Positions 1 to 5,286 of a stretch of 6,008 nucleotides of DNA are shown here, piece after piece. The first letter of the stretch is position 1. Each line of letters opens with the position of its first letter. The translations under genes were made by a program, and so were the position numbers. This stretch comes from UBA1367 sp040268355 (lineage in GTDB: Bacteria > Actinomycetota > Coriobacteriia > Coriobacteriales > Atopobiaceae): the NCBI GenBank assembly GCA_040268355.1, contig JAWRIT010000154.1:1-6008 (forward strand). Direction: 5' to 3'. Below the pieces are notes generated by a model that had not been told where the DNA came from, made no database searches, and saw only the letters and a list, made by a program, of their open reading frames with translations.

Positions 1-72
1 CATCGGTCGCGGCGCGCGGCGTCAGCAGGCGTTCGGACCGTGAGGGACCGATCGGAGGAAGGGAGCGTTTCC

Positions 73-486
73 ATGGATGACCAGCGTTTGGTCGAGCTTG
101 CCCTCGAGGCGCGCGAGCACGCGTACACGCCCTATTCGAGCTGGACGGTCGGGGCGGCGCTGCTCTGTTCGGATGGCACCGTCTACCAGGGCTGCAACAT
201 AGAGAACGCCGCCTTCACGCCCTCGAACTGCGCCGAGCGCACCGCCTTCTTCAAGGCGGTCTTCGACGGGCATCGGCGCTTCGAGGCCATCGCCGTCGTG
301 GGAGGCGTCGAAGGTGGCCCGGCGAAGGACTTCTGCGCCCCTTGTGGCGTGTGCCGCCAGGTCATGCAGGAGTTCTGCGATCCTGGCAGCTTCCGTGTCG
401 TGCTGGGGCGCTTCGAAGGGGCGCCCAAGGTCTACCTGCTGCGGGAGCTGCTTCCTGAAGGCTTCGGGCCGGACAACCTCCCGTAG
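73..486 (+). CDS. cdd: Cytidine deaminase, tetrameric zinc type
   Basis: Deaminates cytidine and 2'-deoxycytidine to uridine and deoxyuridine in cytoplasmic pyrimidine salvage. The 137-residue product has the length of the small homotetrameric bacterial enzymes. Visible motifs are the substrate-binding NIEN at residues 42-45, the zinc/catalytic CAE at 53-55 (Cys53 ligand, Glu55 proton shuttle) and the APCGVC segment giving Cys91 and Cys94 as the other zinc ligands. A three-cysteine zinc site is typical of the tetrameric class. I chose ATG 73 because GGGAG at 61-65 sits 7 nt upstream and the protein then begins just before the conserved helix; a GTG at 40 in the same frame would add 11 residues without family support. 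The next gene downstream, pdp, acts on its product, so the two probably form one operon. All residues needed for activity appear present. Confidence 0.95.
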   Translation: MDDQRLVELALEAREHAYTPYSSWTVGAALLCSDGTVYQGCNIENAAFTPSNCAERTAFFKAVFDGHRRFEAIAVVGGVEGGPAKDFCAPCGVCRQVMQEFCDPGSFRVVLGRFEGAPKVYLLRELLPEGFGPDNLP

Positions 487-545
487 GCGGCCCGCGCGAG
501 CGGCGTGCCGCACCCGCGTTTCGTTTTGTGAGAGCACCACCGATT

Positions 546-552
546 GAGGAGG
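546..552 (+). promoter_or_regulatory. Ribosome binding site of pdp
   Basis: GAGGAGG is a near-perfect anti-16S match ending 5 nt before ATG 558 and 11 nt before the in-frame ATG 564. It rules out the upstream GTG 528 as the main start. The 558 start also restores the conserved MRM N-terminus. Confidence 0.75.
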
Positions 553-557
553 ATGCC

Positions 558-1889
558 ATGCGCATGTATGACATCATCGCGGCAAAGCGTGATGGCCGCG
601 AGCTGACCGACGAGCAGATCGACTTCTTCGTGAGCGGGTACGTCTCCGGCGACATTCCCGACTATCAGGCGTCGGCTCTGTGCATGGCCATCTTTCTGCG
701 CGGCATGAGCGACCGCGAGACGGCGCGGCTCACGATGGCGATGGCCACCTCGGGCGATGTGATGGACCTCTCGTCGCTTTCGGGCGTCACCGTGGACAAG
801 CATTCCACGGGCGGCGTGGGCGACAAGACCACGCTGGTCATCGCGCCTTTGGTGGCCTCATGCGGTGTCCTGGTGGCAAAGATGAGTGGGCGCGGCCTGG
901 GGCATACCGGCGGCACGCTCGACAAGCTGGAGTCCATTCCGGGACTTTCGGTCGAGCTGACGTCAGAGCGGTTCCTCTCTGTCGTGCGGAGCTGCGGATG
1001 CGCGGTGGTGGGGCAGACGGGCAACCTCGTGCCAGCGGACAAGAAGCTCTATGCCCTGCGCGACGTGACCGCCACGGTCAACAGCATCCCGCTCATCGCC
1101 TCGAGCATCATGAGCAAGAAGATCGCCGCCGGGCCCAAGGCCATCCTGCTTGACGTGAAATGCGGCAGCGGCGCCTTCATGAAGACCGCCGACGACGCCT
1201 TGGACCTCGCGCAGGCGATGGTTGCCATCGGCGAGCAGGTCGACCGCAGTACCGTGGCGCTCGTCACCGACATGGACCGGCCCTTGGGTGCCAAGGTGGG
1301 CAACGCCTTGGAGGTGCAGGAGGCCTGCGAGGTGCTGCGCGGCGTGGGCCCGAGCGACCTCACGGAGGTCTGCGTGGAGCTCTCGGCCAACCTGCTTGCC
1401 ATGGCAGGCAAGGAGGGCGGCGACCTGGAGGCGTGCCGCTCGCTCGCCCGGCATCAGATTGCGTCGGGGGCGGCGTTCGCGCGCTTTGAGCAGATGGTGC
1501 GGCTGCAGGGCGGCGACCCCGCCTGCCTCTCGGACTTCTCGCGCTTTGCCCAGCCTGCTGTCTCGCGGGTGCTGCGTTCGACGCAGGCGGGATGGATCGA
1601 GCGCATGGACACCGAGGGCGTGGGCGTCGCGTCCTGCGAGCTGGGCGCCGGTCGCGAGCGCATCGAGGACGCCATCGACCCGGCGGCGGGCATCGTGCTC
1701 GCCCGCAAGACGGGGGAGCACGTGGAGGCGGGGGAGGCGCTGGCCACGCTGTACGCGTCGTCCGAGGCGCGTCTGGATGCGGGCGAGACCACCCTGCGCA
1801 AGGCCTACCAGCTCTCTGACCAGCGGCCACCCGAGGTTCCGCACTTCTTTGCGCGGGTGAGCAAGGACGGCGTTGAGCGCTACGCGTAG
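558..1889 (+). CDS. pdp: Pyrimidine-nucleoside (thymidine) phosphorylase
   Basis: Phosphorolyses thymidine, deoxyuridine and probably uridine to the free base and (deoxy)ribose-1-phosphate, downstream of cytidine deaminase in salvage. The 443 residues match the normal family length. KHSTGGVGD at 81-89 is the phosphate-binding loop; SGRGLGHTGGTLDKLE at 110-125 is the thymidine/pyrimidine phosphorylase signature. Arg168, Ser183 and Lys187 lie where the family contacts the pyrimidine (YALRDVT and SSIMSKK stretches). The C-terminal part (about 340-443) is the small alpha/beta hammerhead domain. ATG 558 is chosen because the product then starts MRMYDIIAAKRDG, as in Bacillus Pdp, with GAGGAGG at 546-552 lying 5 nt upstream; a GTG at 528 would precede the ribosome binding site. 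Similarity looks closer to the broad-specificity Bacillus-type enzyme than to E. coli DeoA, but uridine use cannot be settled from sequence, so deoA is an alternative symbol. The gap to cdd is 71 nt. Confidence 0.93.
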   Translation: MRMYDIIAAKRDGRELTDEQIDFFVSGYVSGDIPDYQASALCMAIFLRGMSDRETARLTMAMATSGDVMDLSSLSGVTVDKHSTGGVGDKTTLVIAPLVASCGVLVAKMSGRGLGHTGGTLDKLESIPGLSVELTSERFLSVVRSCGCAVVGQTGNLVPADKKLYALRDVTATVNSIPLIASSIMSKKIAAGPKAILLDVKCGSGAFMKTADDALDLAQAMVAIGEQVDRSTVALVTDMDRPLGAKVGNALEVQEACEVLRGVGPSDLTEVCVELSANLLAMAGKEGGDLEACRSLARHQIASGAAFARFEQMVRLQGGDPACLSDFSRFAQPAVSRVLRSTQAGWIERMDTEGVGVASCELGAGRERIEDAIDPAAGIVLARKTGEHVEAGEALATLYASSEARLDAGETTLRKAYQLSDQRPPEVPHFFARVSKDGVERYA

Positions 1890-1901
1890 GCGCGTCGCGC
1901 G

Positions 1902-1990
1902 GGGAGGCCGGGTGCACCTACAACGCGGCTAAGACCTACACCTGCTCCGTCATGCTTGACTAGCTCTTCGAGTTCTGTGGTGGCAGTTGC
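1902..1990 (+). pseudogene. Decayed 5' fragment of the class I/II aminotransferase gene
   Basis: This stretch aligns without gaps to 2825-2913, inside the intact aminotransferase gene (codons about 15-44), at a constant offset of 923 bp. By hand count 73 of 89 bases match, including a perfect 15-base run at 1911-1925. Read in the parental frame it gives CTYNAAKTYTCSVMLD, then a stop at 1961-1963, then LFEFCGGS; the intact gene has CTYNVAETCTYSVTLD, Q, LFEICGDS. Of 16 differences, 15 are transitions, and they fall evenly over codon positions (6, 5 and 5), as expected for sequence without coding constraint. There is no start codon, no counterpart of the first 14 or so codons and nothing recognisable beyond about codon 45. 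It begins 12 nt after the pdp stop codon. I infer a remnant of a duplicated or interrupted aminotransferase gene; weak similarity may extend to about 1999. Confidence 0.85.
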
Positions 1991-2478
1991 GTCCGCTTCG
2001 CCGCAGGCGCCTCGGGATCAGGGGTGGCAGCCCTCACCTGCTCGACATAGGCGCCATAGCCTTCCTCCTCCATTCGGTCCAGAGGCACGAAGCGCAGGCT
2101 GGCAGAGTTGATGCAGTAGCGGAGTCCGCCCAGATCACGCGGGCCATCGTTAAAGACGTGGCCCAGATGCGAGCCTGCCTGGCCACTCCGCACTTCGGTG
2201 CGGACCATGAAGTGGGAGAGGTCGCGGTGCTCCTCGAGGGCGTCCGGCGCGATGGGCCGCGCGAAGGCCGGCCAGCCGCAGCCCGAGTCGAACTTGTCGC
2301 TGGAGAGAAAGAGGGGCTCCCCGCTGACCACGTCCACGTAGATGCCCGGCTCAAAGAAGTCGTCGTACTCGCCGGTGAACGCGGGCTCGGTCGCGCCCTT
2401 CTGCGTGACCTGCCACGCCTCCTCGCCGATGCGATCCCTCAGCTCTCGGCTCGTCTCGCCGTTCTTGCGCCATGCCAT
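1960..2478 (-). CDS. msrB: Peptide-methionine (R)-S-oxide reductase MsrB
   Basis: Reduces the R epimer of methionine sulfoxide in proteins (and free), using thioredoxin-type reductant, for repair of oxidised proteins in the cytoplasm. The 172 residues contain WQVTQKGATEPAFTGEY near 22-38, GCGWPAF at 66-72, GSHLGHVFNDGP at 102-113 and RYCINSASLRF at 120-130. Cys122 is the expected catalytic residue and Cys67 the resolving one; their spacing of 55 matches characterised MsrB domains. The two CxxC zinc motifs of the E. coli type are absent (residues read YVDVVSGEP and RSGQAGSHLG), so this is the zinc-free form. ATG 2478 has AAGGAGG 7 nt upstream. There is no signal peptide and no fused MsrA domain. 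The last dozen residues, KRTQLPPQNSKS, form a charged or polar tail beyond the conserved domain and are encoded opposite the aminotransferase fragment. The gene is convergent with pdp and divergent from the aminotransferase. Confidence 0.95.
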   Translation of the reverse strand: MAWRKNGETSRELRDRIGEEAWQVTQKGATEPAFTGEYDDFFEPGIYVDVVSGEPLFLSSDKFDSGCGWPAFARPIAPDALEEHRDLSHFMVRTEVRSGQAGSHLGHVFNDGPRDLGGLRYCINSASLRFVPLDRMEEEGYGAYVEQVRAATPDPEAPAAKRTQLPPQNSKS

Positions 2479-2485
2479 CGTGGGG

Positions 2486-2492
2486 CCTCCTT
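2486..2492 (-). promoter_or_regulatory. Ribosome binding site of msrB
   Basis: Read on the - strand this is AAGGAGG, a full consensus match placed 7 nt before ATG 2478. It fixes the msrB start. Confidence 0.75.
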
Positions 2493-2498
2493 GCCTTC

Positions 2499-2514
2499 GC
2501 CGCCGTGCGGCGGC
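2499..2514 (-). other. GC hairpin in the msrB leader
   Basis: GCCGCC and GGCGGC form a perfect 6-bp all-GC stem with a 4-base loop, only 6 nt upstream of the msrB ribosome binding site on the transcript. If transcription starts just after the TACAAT box, the hairpin fills much of a leader of about 45 nt. It could affect mRNA stability or ribosome access; no function is shown. Confidence 0.4.
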
Positions 2515-2530
2515 CTTGTCTCATGGCCCT

Positions 2531-2536
2531 ATTGTA
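2531..2536 (-). promoter_or_regulatory. Probable -10 box of the msrB promoter
   Basis: On the - strand the sequence reads TACAAT, five of six matches to TATAAT, inside a locally AT-richer patch about 53 nt before the msrB start codon. No convincing -35 hexamer is seen at the usual 16-18 bp spacing, so the promoter call rests on the -10 box and its position alone. Confidence 0.45.
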
Positions 2537-2652
2537 GGGGGACGGGCTCGAGAGATACTGTGAGCCACTATCCCCACTTGTCTCAATCGTGCATCAACGG
2601 CAGGCGTAGTTGTAGATGGGGCTGCGCCCGAACTGCCCAGAGGGCACGGGGC

Positions 2653-2683
2653 TTGCGGCACGAGAACAGGACTCTGGTACGCT
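2653..2683 (+). promoter_or_regulatory. Weak candidate promoter for the aminotransferase-hisC pair
   Basis: TTGCGG (2653-2658) could serve as a -35 element and TACGCT (2678-2683) as a -10 element of the TAnnnT type, separated by 19 bp. A TGG just before the -10 resembles an extended -10. Transcription would start near 2690, leaving a leader of about 90 nt. The spacing is long and the matches are partial, so the site is tentative. Confidence 0.25.
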
Positions 2684-2781
2684 GGTACCGGATGGCCGGA
2701 TGCCGCCCGGCACTCGGAAGGATGCCGTATGCGAATGAGGCCCTTGGGCGATGTGCCTGTGGGCGAGAAGGGACGAACCCC

Positions 2782-3915
2782 ATGAAGATACAGGACTTCA
2801 AAGTCGAGCAGTGGATGAACGAGTGGGAGACCAGGTGCACCTACAACGTGGCCGAGACCTGCACCTACTCCGTCACGCTCGACCAGCTCTTCGAGATCTG
2901 CGGCGACAGCCGCGACGAGTTCATGGATCGCTTCGCCCAGCGCCGCCTCACCTACGGTGACATCGAGGGCAACCCGGCGCTGCTCGAGGGCATCTGTGGG
3001 CTGTATGAGACGGTCCGTCCCGAGCACGTCATCCCCACCCACGGGGCTGCGGGCGCCAACCACCTGGTGCTGACCACGCTGGTCGAGCCCGGTGACGACG
3101 TCGTCTCGATCATGCCCACCTACCAGCAGCTCTACTCCATCCCCGAGATGTGTGGGGCACAGGTGCACATCCTGCACCTGGAGAAGGAGGACCACTACCA
3201 TGTGGACGCAGAGCGCCTGAGGGCCCTCTGTGACGAGAACACCAAGGTCATCTGCATCAACAATCCCGACAACCCCACCGGTGCGCTGCTCTCCCGCGAG
3301 GAGCTCCAGGCCATTGTGGACATCGCCCGCTCCTGCGACGCATGGCTCGTCTGTGACGAGGTCTACCGCCTGCTCGTCCAGGACTCCGACGCCTTCACCA
3401 CGAGCCCTATCGATCTCTACGACAAGGCCGTCGTCGTGTCGTCGATGTCCAAGGTGTGGAGCCTCGCCGGCATTCGCCTGGGCTGGTGCATCACCAAGAG
3501 CCCTGAGCTGCGACGTGACCTGCTGAGCCATCGTGACTACAGTCTCATCTCGTGCGGGATCTTCGACGAGGAGGTTGGCGCCTACGCCCTGGCCCACGCG
3601 GACAAGATCCTTGAGCGCAGCCGGCGCATTGTGCGTCAGAACCTGGCGGCGGTGGAGGAGTGGATCGAAGGCGAGCCGCACCTCTCCTTCGTCAAGCCGG
3701 AGGCTGGCACCACCTGCCTGGTGTATTACGACTATGAGATCGACTCCTATGACTTCTGCACGCAGATGCTGAAGACGTGCGGTGCCCTCGTGACCCCCGG
3801 TGACGCCTTCGAGGAGCCGCGTTCCTTCCGTCTTGGCTACGCATACAGCGACAACGTGGCCGACCTCAAGGAGGGCCTCGCCGCCATCAGCTCTTTCTGC
3901 CGCACCTTGGAGTAG
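2782..3915 (+). CDS. Class I/II PLP-dependent aminotransferase, substrate unknown
   Basis: A cytoplasmic fold-type I transaminase moving an amino group between an amino acid and a 2-oxo acid through pyridoxal phosphate. The 377 residues are of normal length. Landmarks are TYGDIEGNPAL (57-67), the cofactor-phosphate region HGAAGANH (87-94), NNPDNPTG (160-167, Asn164 contacting PLP), CDEVYR (191-196, Asp192 and Tyr195), SSMSKVWSLAGIRLGW (220-235) with Lys224 as the Schiff-base lysine, and FRLGY with Arg350 for the substrate carboxylate. All expected catalytic residues are present. ATG 2782 has GAAGGGA about 8 nt upstream. The protein is unusually rich in cysteine: 15 residues, spread over the chain. 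Its stop lies 10 nt before the hisC-like start, so the two are probably co-transcribed. A decayed copy of its 5' end lies at 1902-1990. The general family includes aspartate, aromatic and more specialised enzymes; no substrate can be assigned. Confidence 0.88.
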   Translation: MKIQDFKVEQWMNEWETRCTYNVAETCTYSVTLDQLFEICGDSRDEFMDRFAQRRLTYGDIEGNPALLEGICGLYETVRPEHVIPTHGAAGANHLVLTTLVEPGDDVVSIMPTYQQLYSIPEMCGAQVHILHLEKEDHYHVDAERLRALCDENTKVICINNPDNPTGALLSREELQAIVDIARSCDAWLVCDEVYRLLVQDSDAFTTSPIDLYDKAVVVSSMSKVWSLAGIRLGWCITKSPELRRDLLSHRDYSLISCGIFDEEVGAYALAHADKILERSRRIVRQNLAAVEEWIEGEPHLSFVKPEAGTTCLVYYDYEIDSYDFCTQMLKTCGALVTPGDAFEEPRSFRLGYAYSDNVADLKEGLAAISSFCRTLE

Positions 3916-3925
3916 GGGGCCTCTC

Positions 3926-5005
3926 ATGGCAAGCCAATTTCTGAACGCACGGTATGGGGGCATGACGCCCTACGTTCCCGGCGAGCAGCCCAAGGACCGC
4001 CCCTACGTCAAGCTCAATTCGAACGAGACGAGCCTGCCGCCTTCGCCCGCCGTGTCCGCCGCGCTGAGCGACGCCTTGGTGGACGGCCTCGGGCGCTACG
4101 CCGACCCACACTGCCTGTCCCTGCGCGAGGCTGTCGCTGCCCACTTTGGCGTGGGACCCGAGAACGTCTTTGCGGGCAATGGCTCCGACGAGGTGCTGGG
4201 ACTGCTCTTTTTGGCCTTCTTCGGCGGGGAGGCGCAGGTCTGCTTCCCCGACGTGACCTATGGCTTCTACCGTGACTACTGCGGCACCTTTGGAGTGACC
4301 TATCGCGAGATCGCGCTGCGAGACGACTTCACGCTCGACGTGGAGGCCTTCTGTGCGGCACGCGAGCATGTGGTCATCGTGAACCCCAACGCGCCCACCG
4401 GCCTCTGCATCCCTGCGAGCGACATCGCGCGGATCGCCGAGTCCCACCCCGAGCGCCTGGTGATCGTGGACGAGGCCTACGTGGACTACGGAACCGAGAG
4501 CTGCGTGCCGCTCGTGGCCGGCCACCCCAACCTCGTGGTGGTGCAGACCATGAGCAAGTCACGCAATCTGGCGGGCGCGCACATCGGCTACGCCATCGCG
4601 GCCCCTGCCATCGTGGAGGACCTGAACGACATCAAGTTCAGCTTCAACCCGTTCAACCTGAGCGCGCCCACCATGGCGATCGGCGTGGCGGCGATGGGGG
4701 ACACCGCGTACCTGCGCGCTTGCGTCTCGCTGGTCGTCGAGGAGCGAGAGCGCACCACGGCGGCGCTGGAGGAGCGGGGATTTACGGTGCTGCCGAGCAG
4801 CGCCAACTTCGTCTTAGCGCATCATCCGGAGCTCGGGGCGAAAGCGTGGAACGAGGGCCTGCGCGAGCGCGGGGTGCTCTGTCGCCACTACGACCACCCG
4901 CGCATCAGCGATTGGCTGCGCATCACCGTCGGGACCCACGAGGAGATGGACGTCTTCCTCGCTGCGACGGACGAGGTGCTGGGAGACGCGCTGGGGCGCA
5001 GGTGA
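3926..5005 (+). CDS. hisC: Histidinol-phosphate aminotransferase (HisC-like)
   Basis: In histidine synthesis HisC converts imidazole-acetol phosphate and glutamate to L-histidinol phosphate and 2-oxoglutarate; close relatives transaminate aromatic amino acids. The 359 residues fit the HisC length. Motifs in order are KLNSNE (29-34), GRYADPHCLSLREAVA (56-71), GNGSDE (84-89), FPDVTYGFY (107-115), NPNAPTG (153-159, Asn155), VDEAYVDY (181-188), QTMSKSRNLAGAHIGYA (207-223) with PLP lysine Lys211, SANFVL (292-297) and LRITVGT (331-337) with carboxylate-binding Arg332. ATG 3926 is chosen over an upstream in-frame GTG or ATG because AGGGGG at 3914-3919 lies 6 nt away and the conserved N-terminus begins there. 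That ribosome binding site overlaps the stop codon of the preceding aminotransferase, suggesting coupled translation. No other his gene is visible, so a role in aromatic or another amino-acid pathway is possible. Confidence 0.8.
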   Translation: MASQFLNARYGGMTPYVPGEQPKDRPYVKLNSNETSLPPSPAVSAALSDALVDGLGRYADPHCLSLREAVAAHFGVGPENVFAGNGSDEVLGLLFLAFFGGEAQVCFPDVTYGFYRDYCGTFGVTYREIALRDDFTLDVEAFCAAREHVVIVNPNAPTGLCIPASDIARIAESHPERLVIVDEAYVDYGTESCVPLVAGHPNLVVVQTMSKSRNLAGAHIGYAIAAPAIVEDLNDIKFSFNPFNLSAPTMAIGVAAMGDTAYLRACVSLVVEERERTTAALEERGFTVLPSSANFVLAHHPELGAKAWNEGLRERGVLCRHYDHPRISDWLRITVGTHEEMDVFLAATDEVLGDALGRR

Positions 5006-5006
5006 G

Positions 5007-5038
5007 ACTGCCGGTCCGGCTGGGCGTGCGCCGGCAGT
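5007..5038 (+). terminator. Terminator-like hairpin after hisC
   Basis: ACTGCCGG (5007-5014) pairs perfectly with CCGGCAGT (5031-5038) across a 16-base loop, starting right after the hisC stop codon. There is no T-tract behind it, so it is only a candidate terminator or an mRNA 3'-end stabiliser. The loop also holds a second CCGG-rich inverted repeat (5010-5020) that could fold instead. Confidence 0.35.
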
Positions 5039-5050
5039 GACGGAGGCCTT

Positions 5051-5211
5051 GCTTGTGGACGGCAGCCGAAGGCGGGACCTCGCTTGTGGGCGAAAACGGA
5101 AACGGGGACCGTGCTTGTGGGCAGATCCGGAGTATTTTGCCGCCATTTTGCCGGCTAAACGTCCGCTTTTACCCACAAGCGAGGTCCCCGTTTCCGCATC
5201 TGCCCACAAGC
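5051..5211. repeat. Intergenic element of 31-bp units in direct and inverted copies
   Basis: The octamer GCTTGTGG starts on the + strand at 5051, 5082 and 5113, exactly 31 bp apart. Its complement, as CCCACAAGC, occurs at 5172-5180 and 5203-5211, again 31 bp apart. The fuller unit adds CGGAAACGGGGACC in the second half, visible in the 5082 copy and in the inverted copy that starts at 5211. The arms 5082-5121 and 5172-5211 are inverted repeats matching at 34 of 40 positions around a 50-base core; the 5051 unit is a more degenerate extra copy (about 21 of 31 matches to its neighbour). The core holds a tandem 11-mer (5134-5155) and is AT-richer than its surroundings. I read it as a REP/MITE-like extragenic palindromic element. 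It encodes no protein I can support and has no visible transposase. Confidence 0.8.
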
Positions 5212-5225
5212 GGCAGTGGTTCCGG

Positions 5226-5256
5226 CTGACGGCGACCGGCGTCCCGTTGCTATGAT
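5226..5256 (+). promoter_or_regulatory. Probable promoter of the yigZ-like gene
   Basis: TATGAT at 5251-5256 matches TATAAT in five of six positions; CTGACG at 5226-5231 matches TTGACA in four of six, with a 19-bp spacer. Transcription would start near 5263, about 24 nt before the start codon, just enough for the ribosome binding site GAGAGGA at 5275-5281. It lies just downstream of the repeat element. Confidence 0.5.
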
Positions 5257-5286
5257 GGGTGCATCATCGCGAGTGAGAGGACGCAC

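Larger units (their letters stand above)
2479..2781. other. Divergent intergenic region between msrB and the aminotransferase gene
   Basis: These 303 bases hold no gene I can support. On the - strand next to msrB are a strong ribosome binding site (2486-2492), a GC hairpin (2499-2514) and a TACAAT-type -10 box (2531-2536). The middle, about 2560-2650, shows nothing I recognise. From about 2650 a weak + strand promoter candidate and a tandem 8-bp repeat appear. From ATG 2692 a short reading frame runs in frame into the aminotransferase start (30 extra codons). It has no ribosome binding site and no family resemblance, so I treat it as leader sequence rather than protein. Confidence 0.6.

Noticed and set aside
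1..72. Possible 3' end of a gene upstream of cdd
   Set aside because: All three + frames are open at the window edge; frame 2 stops at 41-43 and frame 3 at 78-80, the latter overlapping the cdd start. The 13-26 residues available resemble nothing I can name, so no gene is called.
487..527. GC-rich inverted repeat (GCGGC at 487-491, GCCGC at 507-511) followed by a T-rich patch between cdd and pdp
   Set aside because: The stem is only 5 bp with a large loop and the T-rich patch starts several bases later and is interrupted. Termination between two functionally linked genes with a 71-nt gap is not supported.
963..1844. Long - strand open frame opposite pdp, and similar frames opposite hisC and the aminotransferase
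   Set aside because: These are shadow frames produced by GC-rich codon bias opposite clearly conserved genes; their translations are low-complexity and show no domain.
1880..1889. 10-bp palindrome CTACGCGTAG at the pdp stop codon
   Set aside because: It falls inside coding sequence plus the stop codon, has no loop suitable for a terminator and no T-tract; likely coincidence in GC-rich sequence.
1987..2781. Long N-terminal extension of the aminotransferase reading frame, open from 1987
   Set aside because: It is the antisense shadow of msrB followed by intergenic sequence. The ribosome binding site and the family-like N-terminus both point to ATG 2782.
5051..5211. CRISPR array
   Set aside because: The 31-bp period is the repeat unit itself with no separate unique spacers, and the copies change orientation halfway, unlike a CRISPR array.
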